Assembly: GCA_038363925.1 (NCBI GenBank)
Contig: JAQQWL010000006.1
Location: 1,034,501-1,098,500, forward strand
Length of the DNA: 64,000 bases
DNA from: Apiospora phragmitis
Lineage: Eukaryota; Ascomycota; Sordariomycetes; Amphisphaeriales; Apiosporaceae
Reading direction: 5' to 3'
This document shows, one piece after another, positions 1 to 10,801 of the stretch (positions within the stretch are counted from its first letter, which is position 1; each line of letters opens with the position of its first letter). The position numbers were made by a program, and so were the translations under genes. The notes under the pieces were generated by a model. The model saw only the letters and a list, made by a program, of their open reading frames with translations. It was not told the origin of the DNA and did not search any database.

Positions 1-1418
1 ATGGGGAGAGATGCGTTTTGTCATGGTCATTGACTGGGCGTCAGGGATGGGCTTGTCATTTGGTCTTCGTTACTGGGAAAATGGCAACTTTCACATATGC
101 AATGCGACAGACGATCGGGGAAAAGATACGCTGTTAAGCAGACGAAGCTGTGTTGTTATTTGCTTGCTACTGTCATGAATTACGTGATCATTGCATCAGG
201 AGAGACTCATCGAGCTTCAGCTTCGCCCCAAGAAGAACAAAAAAAATCGCAAATCTTATCGTGTTGTTTGCTTGTACGTGTGTGAATGTAGGGATTTGCA
301 TGAAGCTGTCCCCAGACAACAAGGAGGTCACCCTAGATGTGATGTTAACTCGTTTGGTCTGTTTATGCAGCTTCATCGCCTGTCATGTTTCAGCTGCTGT
401 TAAGAAGTAAGGAGTCAGCGCCGCAACCAGATATGCTGTTTTATGACCTCTTATTGCGGTCCATGTTGGTTGTTGGTGGGCTCTACTTTCCCTCGCACAA
501 TCATGGACGATGATGCTCCGTAATATGAACAATCAACTCCAATGGTTCCAAGAGGCGAGAATCTAATCTGTTGTTTATTTGCGTGTCTTCTGTTCTCTCG
601 GCGATGAGCTGCCAGTATCTGACTGTGTTCGTGTTATACCTACACTCCCAGTCCAGGGGTATTGACGTCGTCACCATGGGTCTTATTCAGCTCATGGACG
701 GTTCATCCATGTGGCTGCTAACAACAGTCGGTGTCGCCTGTAGCGTTTGTAGATATCATTCGATTTTATTTGTAGGTTATACGACCGACTGAACAATACT
801 ATCGCCGCGTGCTTCGTTCTGACTAACTTGCTTGCCAGCTGGCCGCGTACAGATTACGAGGTTTTGAGTTCAAGCTTGCCTGGGTGTGATGATGGTGGGG
901 GCTGCTTGCCCAAACTGAATTGATGAAAGATGACTTTTGCATTCCGCAAGGCCGCCGCCGTCGCAGTCTACCATCACAGTGGCTTGTTGCGGATTAATTG
1001 TAGCTGGCTGGCTGCTGCAGGGCTAATGCCGACTCGATGTTGCCGATCAACTAGGGTAGGGTCAAGCTGAATTCATCCGCCATACCGTTCGACGACCGGG
1101 TATATTGGCCCGATGCGTACCTTGCCCTCCCCCGTCATTCCGAGAGGTCTATTTAAGGAACCGTCTCTCTTTCTTCTTCTTATGCTGGATCTCACCAAGC
1201 CTTTCGGATATCTTTACCTACTTACCTCACTGTCGCTACCAAATCCGTAAACCTCCGCTGTCGAAGCAACAAAGAACACTCTCAGAGCGAGAGAAAGCGC
1301 ACGCAAACTGCTTACTACGACGCCACCGGTAGCCCAGCCATTCCCCCTCCTCCTCCTCCTCCTCCTCCTCCTCCTCCTCACCAAGCCAAATAAACACACA
1401 CACACACGAGAGAGAGAG
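1..1418. other. Intergenic region and promoter of the secreted Cys-rich gene
   Basis: No convincing gene is visible; the open frames are short and lack protein-like composition. The last 300 bases look like a fungal promoter and leader. There is a TATA-like TATTTAAG at about 1150-1157, pyrimidine-rich stretches, a (CTC)n tract at about 1346-1380 and a short (CA)n/(GA)n run just before the start codon at 1419. Confidence 0.5.
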
Positions 1419-1820
1419 ATGCGCGCCACCCAGGCCCTCGCGGCCCTCTTCGTCCTCGCCGCCACCGCGGCGGCGCAGTTCCCGACCTGCGACCCGGACT
1501 GCAAGAGCTGCGGCCTCGGCTGCAGCGAGGGCTGCGACGCGCCGCTCGCGGCCGCCGACTGCCAGGACTGCCTCTACTGCCGGCGCGAGAGCAGCGCGTG
1601 CGGCTACCTCCAGCTCGGCGGGCTGGACCCCTCCCCGCACTGCCAGACGTGCTACAGCAGCTGCCACTGCCGCCTCGCCGCGTTCTGTTATGATGATTTG
1701 CCGCCCGTGACAACGACGACGGCGGGGACGGCGCCGCCGTCCGCGGCGTCTATGAAGCCGCTGGTGGCGGGTGGGAACGATTTGTTTGGGAGGAGGTTCG
1801 ATGGGCGGGCGCGGGCTTGA
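1419..1820 (+). CDS. Small secreted cysteine-rich protein (133 aa)
   Basis: The product starts with a clear signal peptide (hydrophobic residues about 5-20, likely cleavage after AATAAA, mature start QFPTC). It carries about 14 cysteines between residues 24 and 90, many in C-x2-C or C-x3-C spacing (CDPDC, CKSC, CQDC, CQTC), which suggests a compact disulfide-bonded extracellular domain. The last ~40 residues form a Thr/Ala/Pro-rich tail with no clear GPI signal. I do not recognise a named family. Small size, secretion and Cys density fit an effector-like or wall-associated protein, but that role is inference. It is a single exon, and the ATG follows a GA-rich leader. GC is high in the coding part and drops sharply on both sides. 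Confidence 0.75.
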   Translation: MRATQALAALFVLAATAAAQFPTCDPDCKSCGLGCSEGCDAPLAAADCQDCLYCRRESSACGYLQLGGLDPSPHCQTCYSSCHCRLAAFCYDDLPPVTTTTAGTAPPSAASMKPLVAGGNDLFGRRFDGRARA

Positions 1821-2524
1821 ATCAGGGCTCAGGCTCTGGTTGGATGGCTGGCTGGATGTGCGAGTGAGATGGCTGGTGGAGGGAAATTATTATGCCTCGT
1901 ATCGTAAGCATCGGTGACGGGGTGTGGGTGGATGCTGCTGGGCATGCATGTCTCATTCAGCATGTATTCTTCCTATTCGCGGACTGCCCCGATGCGCCCA
2001 GCAGTCTACTCTACGACCTACTTTCTCCATTGGTGTGCAAAGTTAACGAAGTAAATTAATATAAAAGTCCGATGGAAGACAGTCTTCCATTGAGAGGCGT
2101 GTAGCTGGAGTCATAGCTGGGTTGGCTGGTCAACTGGGACAGTAATAAGCGTTAGCAGCCCAGTACAAGACCTACTCAGTAACAATCAGGCAGCAATAAA
2201 GAAAAGCACTGGCCAGTGGAGTTGGGCTTCCTCATGCATCGGCAGTCCATGGATTTAAGCCTAAAGTTCGGGTCGATCCATGTCTTGTCGTTGTGTCCTA
2301 TTGAAGCGATGTTTTCAAGCGGTTGAAAATTCAATGCAACTACAACCCTATCCAAAAGGGGGGTAACCCGGCACAGCGGATTTCGGTAGAGAGTGGCCAG
2401 CGTCGACGAATCACCTCGCTCCTCTGGAAACTATTTTGTCGCCATTTCCCACAGCACATCATCATAAATTGGCACTGTTGAGATCTCCCCAGCGAAGCCG
2501 TCACAGATCCTCTCGGTTCCAAGG
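1821..2524. other. Intergenic region
   Basis: It holds the 3' flank of the secreted-protein gene and the 5' flank of the 4-TM protein. Nothing gene-like was seen on either strand. Confidence 0.5.
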
Positions 2525-3034
2525 ATGAGTACCTCGATCGCTCTCTTGCGCATCGCGCCCCTGGTGCTGAGCACGTGTGTTCTCCGATTCTCCATGGACA
2601 AACTGCTCTTCCTCTGGATCTTCCTCCACCCGCGCCTCGCCAAACACACCAACGCTGTCTTGCCGCCGTATCTTGACATCTTCACGACGCGCAAGTCGTA
2701 CATCTTGTCGGCCTTCTACCCAGTGCTCATCGCCACCGGACTCGCGAACCGGTACCTCACCCAGCTCAGCCCTCAGGCCTCGTCGTCCGCCGCATGGTGG
2801 TACGATGGAGGCACCCTACTGGCGCTGTTGCACTTCGCCTTCACGGCTAGGTTGAACAGCAAAGCTCAGGCTATCATAGCCATGACGACAACGTCCAAAA
2901 TGGAGGACAAGAAGACCACGCCGGATATGCTGGGTTGGCTGTATCTGCATGCCTTCAGATCGGTCTTGGTGGATCTCCCGTGCATGCTCTGTTTCGCGAT
3001 TGCGGTGATGAGGTGCTTGGTAGAAGTAGATTAG
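2525..3034 (+). CDS. Four-TM integral membrane protein (169 aa)
   Basis: An uninterrupted frame with four hydrophobic segments at about residues 7-32, 57-78, 90-107 and 143-164. Short charged loops and a Lys/Asp loop around residues 120-135 separate them. Size and topology resemble the small fungal DUF1772/anthrone-oxygenase-like membrane proteins, but I see no diagnostic motif, so the family is a guess. There is no secondary-metabolite backbone gene nearby. The start is the first ATG of the frame and precedes the first TM segment directly. The gene lies about 400 bp upstream of, and parallel to, the pyroglutamyl peptidase gene. Confidence 0.6.
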   Translation: MSTSIALLRIAPLVLSTCVLRFSMDKLLFLWIFLHPRLAKHTNAVLPPYLDIFTTRKSYILSAFYPVLIATGLANRYLTQLSPQASSSAAWWYDGGTLLALLHFAFTARLNSKAQAIIAMTTTSKMEDKKTTPDMLGWLYLHAFRSVLVDLPCMLCFAIAVMRCLVEVD

Positions 3035-3440
3035 AGATGCAGAGATGCCTCACTGGTAAATACCAGGAGCTTCTTCCTTCTACCGGAGCCCCAGTAACCC
3101 ATAGTGGCGGCACATAACAGAATCGGTTTGTCCCATATTGTTTCTTTAAGTCGACTTGATTGCATGTATGAAGATAGTCACAGGATTGACTGGTTCGTAC
3201 GAATATCCAGAGAAAGTACGGCGCAGTCAAAAATACCGGTCTGACTCATCCTTGGCCAAAATAGCGGCTTGGTTGCTTCCTTCAGCAATCGCCCCAAAGC
3301 CCAAGTTCCTGCATAACCCGGGGCAGTAAGTTTGCGAGTACCTGTAATGGTTATATGAAGAGCTGAAACAGCGCAATACGAACGGCCAAGCGAAACTCAT
3401 TACCACCACGATAACCGAGAACCGTCTCAAGTCCCCTACT

Positions 3441-4263
3441 ATGGCTACAGGGGAGAACACCACAAAGGTCCTTGTGACTGGGTTCGGAGTCAGTACCCCT
3501 TGATAAGCTGCTTCGTCTACCGGCGTAACTAACATACCCTCAGCCATTCCTGGACATTGCGAAGAACCCATCCTATGAGATTGTCTGCCGCCTCCCGCAG
3601 ACTCTTTCATCAGGCAACGTCACCATCATCGCCCACCCTGAGCCGATTCCTGCAGCATACCATAAGATCGCAGATGTAGTGCCCAGGCTTATTGTAGAGC
3701 ACGACCCCGATATAGTTGTCCACATGGGCCTGGCAGTGGAGAGGGACTACTTCGCTGTCGAGCGCAGCGCGCCGAAGGAGGGCTATCATGAGATCCCGGA
3801 CATCGCGAGGCGTGTATTTACTCGAGCGGAGAACAAGGCTCTGTTTGGAAGGTCAGCTGCGTCTCTGGCTATCGATCTTCCCTTGGAGGAGGTCGTTGAC
3901 TCGTGGAAGGACTCGGTGGCCCAAGCCAGGTTGAGACTGCCATGCTCTTCTTCTTCTTCTCCTGCCTCAGCGGCGGGTAAGGCTCAAGGGGGTGGAAAGA
4001 AAGGCAAGGGCGCAAAGGACACTAAGAAAAAAGAAGAGCAGAAGGAAGTTGACGTCCGCCTGAGCGATGACGTTGGGACATACGACTGCGGATTCATCTA
4101 CTACTTGAGCCTACTTGAGATGGGTAAGAGGGGCAAGAAGCGAAATACGGTCTTCTTTCATGTCCCGCCTTTGAAAACTGAAGATGAAGTGCAGATCGGG
4201 CTTAAGGTTACCGTGTGCCTTGTGCAAGCATTAGCTGATACCGTCACAAAAAAGGGCACTTGA
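3441..4263 (+). CDS. Pyroglutamyl peptidase I (peptidase family C15), 2 exons
   Basis: The predicted cytosolic enzyme removes N-terminal pyroglutamate from peptides. Exons are 3441-3488 and 3544-4263; the 55-bp intron (GTCAGT...CCTCAG) lies exactly inside the family motif, splitting VTGFG from PF. The product is 255 aa, slightly longer than bacterial PGP-I. The family triad is visible: Glu in the segment ending AVERSA, Cys in GTYDCGF and His in FFHVPPL. A Lys/Gly-rich low-complexity insert lies before the Cys block (about residues 175-200), as is common in fungal members. The short first exon was placed because it supplies the N-terminal VTGFGPF strand in frame. No sign of breakage. Confidence 0.92.
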
Positions 4264-4800
4264 GTCACCCACCGCGTCCCATAACATCTTTATGGTATGT
4301 ATCTAGGATCATGATCGCGGTATAATAGGGAAGGGCTTAGTATCAAAAGGATTCAGAATTTTAATTAGAGTATGAAATGTTTGACCTGATGCACTTAAAC
4401 TATAACATACATCTACTGGAAAACTTGTGTGTCTTTATACCCAAGCAATTTTGTACCCGTATAACGTAGCCCGCTTCAATGTCCCAGATAAACATTAGCC
4501 TAATGTGTTAATTACTCTGATACAGTAAGGTGCCCAAATATTGATTTGTGGCGATGCCACAAAATTCGGGACATTACCCCTATCATTATTCACGCAGCAA
4601 CTCCTTGGAGGTAAACCGGGGTAGATGCAATCCAGAAAGATAAAAGAAAAGGCTTCTCAAATGAGGAAGCTTCCGCTCTAAACAGGTTCCAGGTGATTCT
4701 CCCCCAAGGCAGGCAACCCTGCAACGAAAAGGAGCAAATACACCACTTCTCTTGCTTGTTACTTGTTTTGGATATTTTCCTATACTCACACTCGATCTTT
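4264..4800. other. AT-rich intergenic region
   Basis: This is the 3' flank of the peptidase gene. The sequence is AT-rich with many stops in all frames. No gene, tRNA or repeat was recognised. Confidence 0.45.
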
Positions 4801-4966
4801 CCCCTTCATGGCCACCCGTTCTGTCGAGATGTCGCTACCAGCGTTCCTAAACTTCCTATTTGCTATTCGTCCTAGATATCTACCAATTCTCAGTCGCTTT
4901 TTCCCCTCCATGGCCATCCGTTTTGTCGAGATGTCGCTGGCAGCGTTCATAAACTTCTCTTGTCTC
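4798..4966 (+). repeat. 102-bp direct duplication at the 5' end of the 2EXR gene
   Basis: The segment TTCATGGCCACCCGTTCTGT at about 4805 recurs as TCCATGGCCATCCGTTTTGT at about 4907, and the similarity runs on for about 60 bases (TCGAGATGTCGCT, CAGCGTTC, AAACTTC). The spacing is 102 bp, a multiple of three, so both copies read in the same frame (MATRSVEMSLPAF and MAIRFVEMSLAAF). Confidence 0.8.
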
Positions 4967-5977
4967 CCTACCGACGTGCGGAAGCGCATCTAGCTGTTTG
5001 CTAGTATCCAGCCCCATACTCATGTCATACTGTGGTATCCCAGCAATGATAGCATGGCCAGGCAGTCCACGCTCTTTTGGCCGGGCGTACTTGATGTCCA
5101 AAGCAGGCGGTGCGAGTACGGACTATTACTGGCAAACAAAGAGTCCAGCGCAGTGGTCAGAAAGATCAACAAGGACACCAAGCCGGTATCCAAGCTAGTT
5201 CACAACCAGGACTTGTTCATCAACTGGGATCTTGATCTCTTGTATGTTGCTGGTTCGATGTATGCCTTCGACCCCCTGGAAAGTCTAGGCGAGCTCCCCT
5301 GCAGCTCCAGCATTCAGAACCTCGCCTTGTCCATTGTCGGCCATACTTGACCATACGACTTGGGTATTTTCCCATGGAGATGGTTCAAAAACAAGTCCCC
5401 TCAACAGCAGAACATACCAGAGCAGGCAATCGTGGAATGGAGAAATGCTAAAACAGCCTTGAGCCGCATGACCGGATTGAGAACGCTCAAGCTAGTCGCT
5501 ACCTCCGTTTTCAGCAGAGACTTCGATCCGGCCCCGAAGCACCCGAAGAATGCTCTATTACGCCAGATGACTTCTTATGCCAGGCACTGGTCGCCACTGA
5601 ATGCCTCACCTGTGGGATATAACCGCAAGGAGTTGCGAGCCTTGGCCTCTCACCTTCCACGCGACACCCACGGCTTCATAAATATTCGCTTGCTCGGCCC
5701 TTCCTTGCGATACGGCATCCGGCCATTACACGACAATAACCAGTTCACCAAAGGACGTGACTTGAACGACTACTGCCGCGAGCTCTGTAATTTGATCCAA
5801 TACATCAGATACAGGGAAAACCATGCTGCCTGGGGCACGTTGGAGGTTGGCCTTGCTGTGGATCTGGACTCCAACTTCAATAGAAGCGATTTTCCGGACT
5901 ACTATCGTCGGGTTGGGATGCGAGTTTCGTCGAGAGAGTGGTACAAGGGCCCTGAAAAGTTCGCGAACCGAAACTAG
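4808..5977 (+). pseudogene. 2EXR-domain protein with two in-frame stops
   Basis: One reading frame runs through three open segments separated only by a TAG at 4991-4993 and a TGA at 5348-5350. The N-terminal part reads FINFSCLPTDVRKRI, then stop, then LFAS. In the 2EXR family (F..FxxLPxELRxxIW) the stop falls where Trp is expected, so TGG to TAG is the simplest explanation. The frame continues for about 330 codons with conserved-looking blocks (LFINWDLDLLYV, IQNLALSIVG, TGLRTLKLV). The likely start is ATG 4910. An upstream in-frame ATG at 4808 belongs to a 102-bp duplicated copy of the same 5' end. There is no frameshift; both defects are substitutions compatible with G-to-A or C-to-T change. 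The biological role of 2EXR proteins is unknown. Confidence 0.65.
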
Positions 5978-6586
5978 ATACTGCATGGAATTTGTGTTGC
6001 TGATGGTGTGACACAGCTTGGAGTATCTTCTCCTGTATCTGGGCAGGGGGTTCCGGTCTCACTCGCCGACCTGTAATAAACGTGGACCGCATATAACACT
6101 GCGACCTGGTGACAAGCTAACCCTCTGCCTCGACGAGCTTTGTGCAACCATAGTGTTGTAAATGATCAACATTTGCTCATAGATGGCAGACAACTACCAA
6201 AGTTATCCACATGCCAAGATCGATCTAGATGGTTTCCATATGGTCACCAATATATTAATATCACGTACTAAGATGGAATCAGCCCAATAATTCCACATCA
6301 CTGCTTTTATTCATCAGTGACTCACATCCACTTGCATTTAGGGGCCTGTAGTCTCGCTTGTCTGATTGGTCATGTTTTCGGCGTAAGCTCCTCGCCGGGA
6401 ATACGGGCCCCTCTAACCCCCGGAATTGGTGGATGTGACTCACGCTGTAGGATAGACTCACCGGATGCAACATCCTACTTACTTAAACAACCACTCATGT
6501 AAAGCGAGTACATGTTTTCTCTCGTGCACTTACACTCGATTACAATCCCCTCCTACCTCGAGCTCCAGGTCATATTTCTGTTCATC
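5978..6586. other. Intergenic region
   Basis: It holds the 3' flank of the 2EXR locus and the promoter of the iminopeptidase gene. No supported gene was seen. Confidence 0.45.
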
Positions 6587-7619
6587 ATGGCTACAAATGC
6601 CGGATACGCGCACGAGGATGCCTTCGACGAGGGGTTCTCCAAGTCGACCAAATCCACAACCTGCACTATGAACAGTACGGGCCGCGAGATGGCAAGCCAG
6701 GTAAGGTTCATGTCCCTCTTCCACATTTCCCCCCAGTTCAACGAGCGGGGAACTAAATGTCGTCATAGTGATCTTCCTCCATGGGGGCCCGGGTGCCGGC
6801 ACGTCAAAGGCAAACACGGCCTTCTTCAATCCCGCCGTCTACCGAGTCGTGCTGCTCGATCAGAGAGGCGCCGGGAAATCCACACCATGTGCCGAGCTCC
6901 GCGAGAACACCACCCAACACCTCGTCGCCGACATCGAGACCCTGCGCAAGCACCTCGGCATTCCCAAGTGGCACATGGTCTTCGGCGGCTCCTGGGGCTC
7001 GACGCTCAGCCTCGCCTACGCCCAAACCCACCCGGACATGGTCGGCTCGCTCGTGCTGCGCGGCATCTTCCTCGGCTCACGCCAGGAGGGGGAGTGGGCC
7101 GAGATGGCGGGCGCCGCCTTCTACCCGGACGTGCAGGGCGCCTTCCTCGACTACCTGTCGACGGCCGAGGAGCGCGCCGAACCGGACCGGGCCTTCCACC
7201 GACTCGCGACGACGGGCGACGACCGCGGGGCACGGCTCGCGGCCGCCCGCGCCTGGAACAAGCGCGAGATGTCCATGAGCGCGGCCAAGCCGGGCCCCGA
7301 GGCGCTCGCGCTGCTCGAGAACGAGGACTGGGTCATGTCGCACGCGTGCCTGGAGCTGCACTACTTCGCCAACAGCTGCTTCCTCGAGCCGCTCCAGTTC
7401 CTCCGGCCCGAGAATATCGCCCGGATCCGCCACATCCCCTCCAGTCTCGTGCAGGGCCGGCTCGACCTCTTGTGCCCGCCGAAATGGGCCTGGAAGCTGC
7501 ACGAGGCGCTCCCGCAGTCGAAGCTTTACATCATCAATGGCGCGGGACACAGCGCCATGGAGCCGGATACTTTCAAGCAGCTGGTGGCGGTCTGCGATGA
7601 GTATGCTAAGCTAGAATGA
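6587..7619 (+). CDS. Proline iminopeptidase (alpha/beta hydrolase, S33), 2 exons, frame break in exon 1
   Basis: The predicted enzyme releases N-terminal proline from peptides. Exons are 6587-6700 and 6769-7619, with a 68-bp intron (GTAAGG...CATAG). Exon 2 carries the oxyanion motif HGGPGAG, DQRGAGKS, the nucleophile elbow GGSWGS, the acid in GRLDLL and the His in GAGHSAME: a complete S33 set. Exon 1 begins in the typical way (GYAHEDAFDEG) but must change frame to give LHYEQYGPRDGKP before the intron. One extra G in GGGG at about 6631-6634 would restore the frame, giving about 321 aa, the usual family length. Either the sequence lost one G or the allele is frameshifted. No alternative in-frame ATG exists for the second frame. 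Confidence 0.88.
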
Positions 7620-8242
7620 GGACGGGCGTACGAGAGGCAGTACTAGGAGGCGGAGGGCGACTCGTGCGGGCAAAGTGTGTAACACATTGGGGGAAGACCC
7701 CCACGACCCCAACCCCCCGGTGTAACTGAGTTGACGTGTTAGCAGATGATGCAGTGTAATGACTAGCCATCTTCTTGCCCATAATGGGCAACCGGAAAAC
7801 CTGTAACCAGACGCCGAACGTCGGATCTCTGACAAGGGTATTCTGGGTGTTATTACAGATAAGGATTCAGCTATGCGAGAAGATGTGTTAGCAAGCTTGT
7901 CCATGTAGCATTTGTTTCCTTCCTAGGACAACCCAATCAAAATTTGACGTCTAAGAGTCGGTATGCACCGATCCGACACCTGAATACATCATTCGTCCCG
8001 AGGTAATCAATATCCTACTACAGGATGTGTCATCCGAAGATAACGCATCTGAGCTGCTGATAAGCCATGTCAACTCCAATATTGGACTCCAACCGCGGTA
8101 CCCCGCTTATCCACCGGCTGAGACACTCGAGGCGGGTGCCATTGACTATAAATGTCGTCCCATCTTAAGGTTCGGGTTTATAACTCACCAAGGTTGGACT
8201 ATTCGAAAGCGTATAGGAGGCACATGAACTAAAACTGAAAAC
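7620..8242. other. Intergenic region
   Basis: It lies between two parallel hydrolase genes. No supported gene or repeat; it contains the amidase promoter. Confidence 0.45.
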
Positions 8243-10076
8243 ATGGGTAGCAATGGTGATACAGCGTGGCAAGAACTGGCCGCTGCAAAGCGCGGAGCCA
8301 TCCTCAACTCCATCCCGGTAAAGTGGCGTCTGGACAAGATTCCCACCGTAGACGAGCAGCGCAATGTGACAGGGGCCTATATTGAACAGTTCCTGTTGCC
8401 AAAGGAAGTTGAGATTACCAAAGCTGATGCCGTGGGCATAGTCGAGAAGGCGGCATCCGGCGCATGGAGCGCCGTCGAAATCGCCGAAGCGTTCTGTCAC
8501 CGCGCCTCACTGAGCCACCAACTGGTATGTGCGCTAGTGACATGTCACAGGGAAGAACTATATCGCTTACCTACGTTGCTAGGTTAATTGTCTCCACGAG
8601 ACGTTCTTCGATGCCGCTCTGGCAGACGCCAAGGAACTCGACGACTGGTTTGCTGAACATGGCAAGCCCAAAGGTCCCCTGCACGGACTGCCCGTGAGTC
8701 TGAAGGACCAATTCCATGTCAAGGGCGTAGACACGACCATGGGGTATGTGGGCTGGATAGACACTTTCCAGGGCCAGAAGGGGGACCCGCGCAGCAAGAC
8801 GTTCGAGAGCGAGATGGTGCGCGAGCTGCGCCAGCTCGGGGCGGTGCTATACTGCAAGACCGCCGTGCCGCACACCCTCATGTGCGGTGAGACGGTCAAC
8901 AACATCATCGAATACACGTGGAACCCCAAGAACCGCCACCTGTCGTGCGGCGGCAGCTCCGGCGGTGAGGGGGCGTTAATTGCCCTCGGCGGGTCGCCGG
9001 GCGGCTTTGGCACCGATATCGGTGGTTCGATCCGCATTCCGTCTGCGTTCAACGGCCTCTTCGGATTGCGGCCGACATCAGGCCGGCTGCCGTACGAGGG
9101 CATGGCGAACTCGATGGACGGGCAGAACTCGGTGCTCAGCGTTGTCGGCCCGCTAGCCTCCTCTGCGGGCGGCGTCAAGCTTCTCACGAAGGCGATTCTG
9201 TCCGCCGAGCCTTGGCTCCACGATCCGCTCGTGGCCGAGATACCGTGGCGCGGGGACCTCGAAGTAAAGACCAAAGACTTGATCGCCTCTTCGAAGCTCA
9301 GCGTGGGATTCCTCGACCACGACGGCGCCGTGGCGCCGCACCCGCCGCTCAAGCGCGCCCTGGGCCTGCTTAGGGACGCCGTCGCGCGGTCCGGCAACCA
9401 AGTGTTCGACTGGCAGCCGCCGGCGTCGTCCCACCCGACCATCAACGAACTCGTGAGCAAGACGTGGATCTACGATGGCGGCGCCGACGTGCGCCAAGAC
9501 TTCGCGCGCTCGGGCGAGCCGTGGGCGCCGCAGATCCTCGACGTCTGGCAGGAGCGGCCGCAGGCCGACGCCGCTTCCATCGCCGCGACCAACCGCGGCT
9601 TGCGGGCGTGCCGCAAGGCGTACCTGGACTACTGGAACGGCACCGCGGCCGACGTCTTCGTGGCACCGTGCGCGCCCTTCCCCGCCGCGCGGCCGGGGCG
9701 GTTCGACTACATCGGCTACAGCAGCTTCGTCAACGGGCTGGACCTGCCGAGCGTCGTGGTGCCGGTCACGACGGTCGAAAAGGGTGTCGATGTGGTCGAC
9801 GCGAGCTACCAGCCGGTCAGTGAGTTGGACAAGAAGATACAGAGCGATTGTAAGTCTCCCCGACCCCGAACGGACCTTGGGTGTCAACAAATTTCTCGAT
9901 CCTTTTCGCAATGGCTCAGAACTGACTGACGATCGAACTCCACAGATGACCCGGAGATCTATGATGGTGCACCGGTCTCATTGCAGATCATCGGCCGAAG
10001 ATATCAAGAGGAAAAATTGCTTGCCATTGCTGAATGGCTTGAAGGAGAGCTTAATAAAGAGTTACTCACGTCATGA
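8243..10076 (+). CDS. Amidase-signature hydrolase (acetamidase-like), 3 exons
   Basis: Exons are 8243-8524, 8583-9849 and 9946-10076, giving about 559 aa. The introns of 58 and 96 bp have GTATGT/GTAAGT donors and join in frame. The amidase-signature Ser-cisSer-Lys triad is visible: Lys in GLPVSLKDQF, the cis-Ser in CGGSSGGEGAL and the nucleophile in DIGGSIRIPS. Exon 3 supplies the conserved C-terminal block YDGAPVSLQIIGRRYQEEKL. Length and motif order match fungal acetamidase/general amidases, which hydrolyse small amides to ammonia and acid. The exact substrate cannot be read from sequence. It lies about 620 bp downstream of, and parallel to, the iminopeptidase. A nitrogen-scavenging role for both is inference. 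Confidence 0.92.
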
Positions 10077-10544
10077 GGACCATGGCTTTGGATGCATGCA
10101 AGGGAGATGTAATCCATTGGGCAAATAAATAAACTTTTTATTCCTATCACTTGAAGATAAGGACTATTTCCCAGACGTATTCCATAATAGACTCGAGCGC
10201 GATGTAAAGAAGTACATGGTAAAATTGATATTATATTTTTGTATTCTTTCCGGGGAAATGCTGGACTCTGGACTGGCAGTCACTGAACTCAGAATTACAG
10301 GGCAGTTTTATGGGCCTGCGCTCTCCCGCTGAGGACCACTGACAGTTAGTGCTGTACAGCAATGTGGTGCTGAAGGAGGGGCACACTGTCAAAAGGTGAT
10401 TCAGACAACTTCCGATTAATGTGCCATGGGCATGATCCCTAATGAATGCAACATTTACGACCTTGTTGATCTAAAGACATTCTAGTAAAGAAAGTAAAGA
10501 GGAAAAAAAAAAAAAGGAAAAAAAGGAAAAAAGTTGAAAATTAG
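10077..10544. other. Intergenic region with A-rich tract
   Basis: No protein gene was seen. The A-run at about 10502-10532 reads as T-runs on the minus strand just beyond the 3' end of the tRNA gene, and probably acts as its Pol III terminator. Confidence 0.5.
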
Positions 10545-10646
10545 CGACATCCGCAGGATTTGAACCTACGCGACCGAAGTCATGAGATGGCTGAACCTCA
10601 CACTGAGGATTCAAGTCTCACCCATTAACCACTCTGGCAGGATGTC
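10545..10646 (-). tRNA. tRNA-Ser(UGA): tRNA-Ser(UGA) with a 21-nt intron
   Basis: On the minus strand the acceptor arms GACATCC and GGATGTC pair perfectly (10640-10646 with 10546-10552), and the discriminator base at 10545 is G, as in tRNA-Ser. The T-loop is TTCAAAT with a GTAGG/CCTGC stem, and the extra arm contains GACTTCGGTC, a class II feature. The anticodon stem TGAGA/TCTCA is interrupted by a 21-nt intron (10589-10609) one base after the anticodon. Removing it leaves the loop CTTGAAA with anticodon TGA at 10611-10613. The D-arm (GCCAGAGTGGTTAATGGG) is ordinary. T-runs follow the 3' end. Confidence 0.9.
10589..10609 (-). other. tRNA intron
   Basis: A 21-base insertion between tRNA positions 37 and 38. 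Its position one base 3' of the anticodon is canonical for eukaryotic nuclear tRNA introns. Confidence 0.8.
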
Positions 10647-10801
10647 GGGAATTTGTTGCAGAAGAGACTTGTTATTGGACACTAAGATACTGGTAGCTTT
10701 AGTGCACTATGTGTAGCATTTACTTGGTGCATCTACTTGCTCAATCTGTCTGCTGCTGCCTCTCCTAGCGATCCACTTCTCATCCAAGTGACTCAACCCT
10801 C

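Noticed and set aside
9153..9911. 252-codon minus-strand frame over the amidase
   Set aside because: Arises from the GC-rich coding sequence of the amidase; Arg/Val/Asp-rich with no domain.
6587..10076. Peptidase-amidase pair as a metabolic cluster
   Set aside because: Only proximity supports it; no backbone enzyme, transporter or regulator is next to them.
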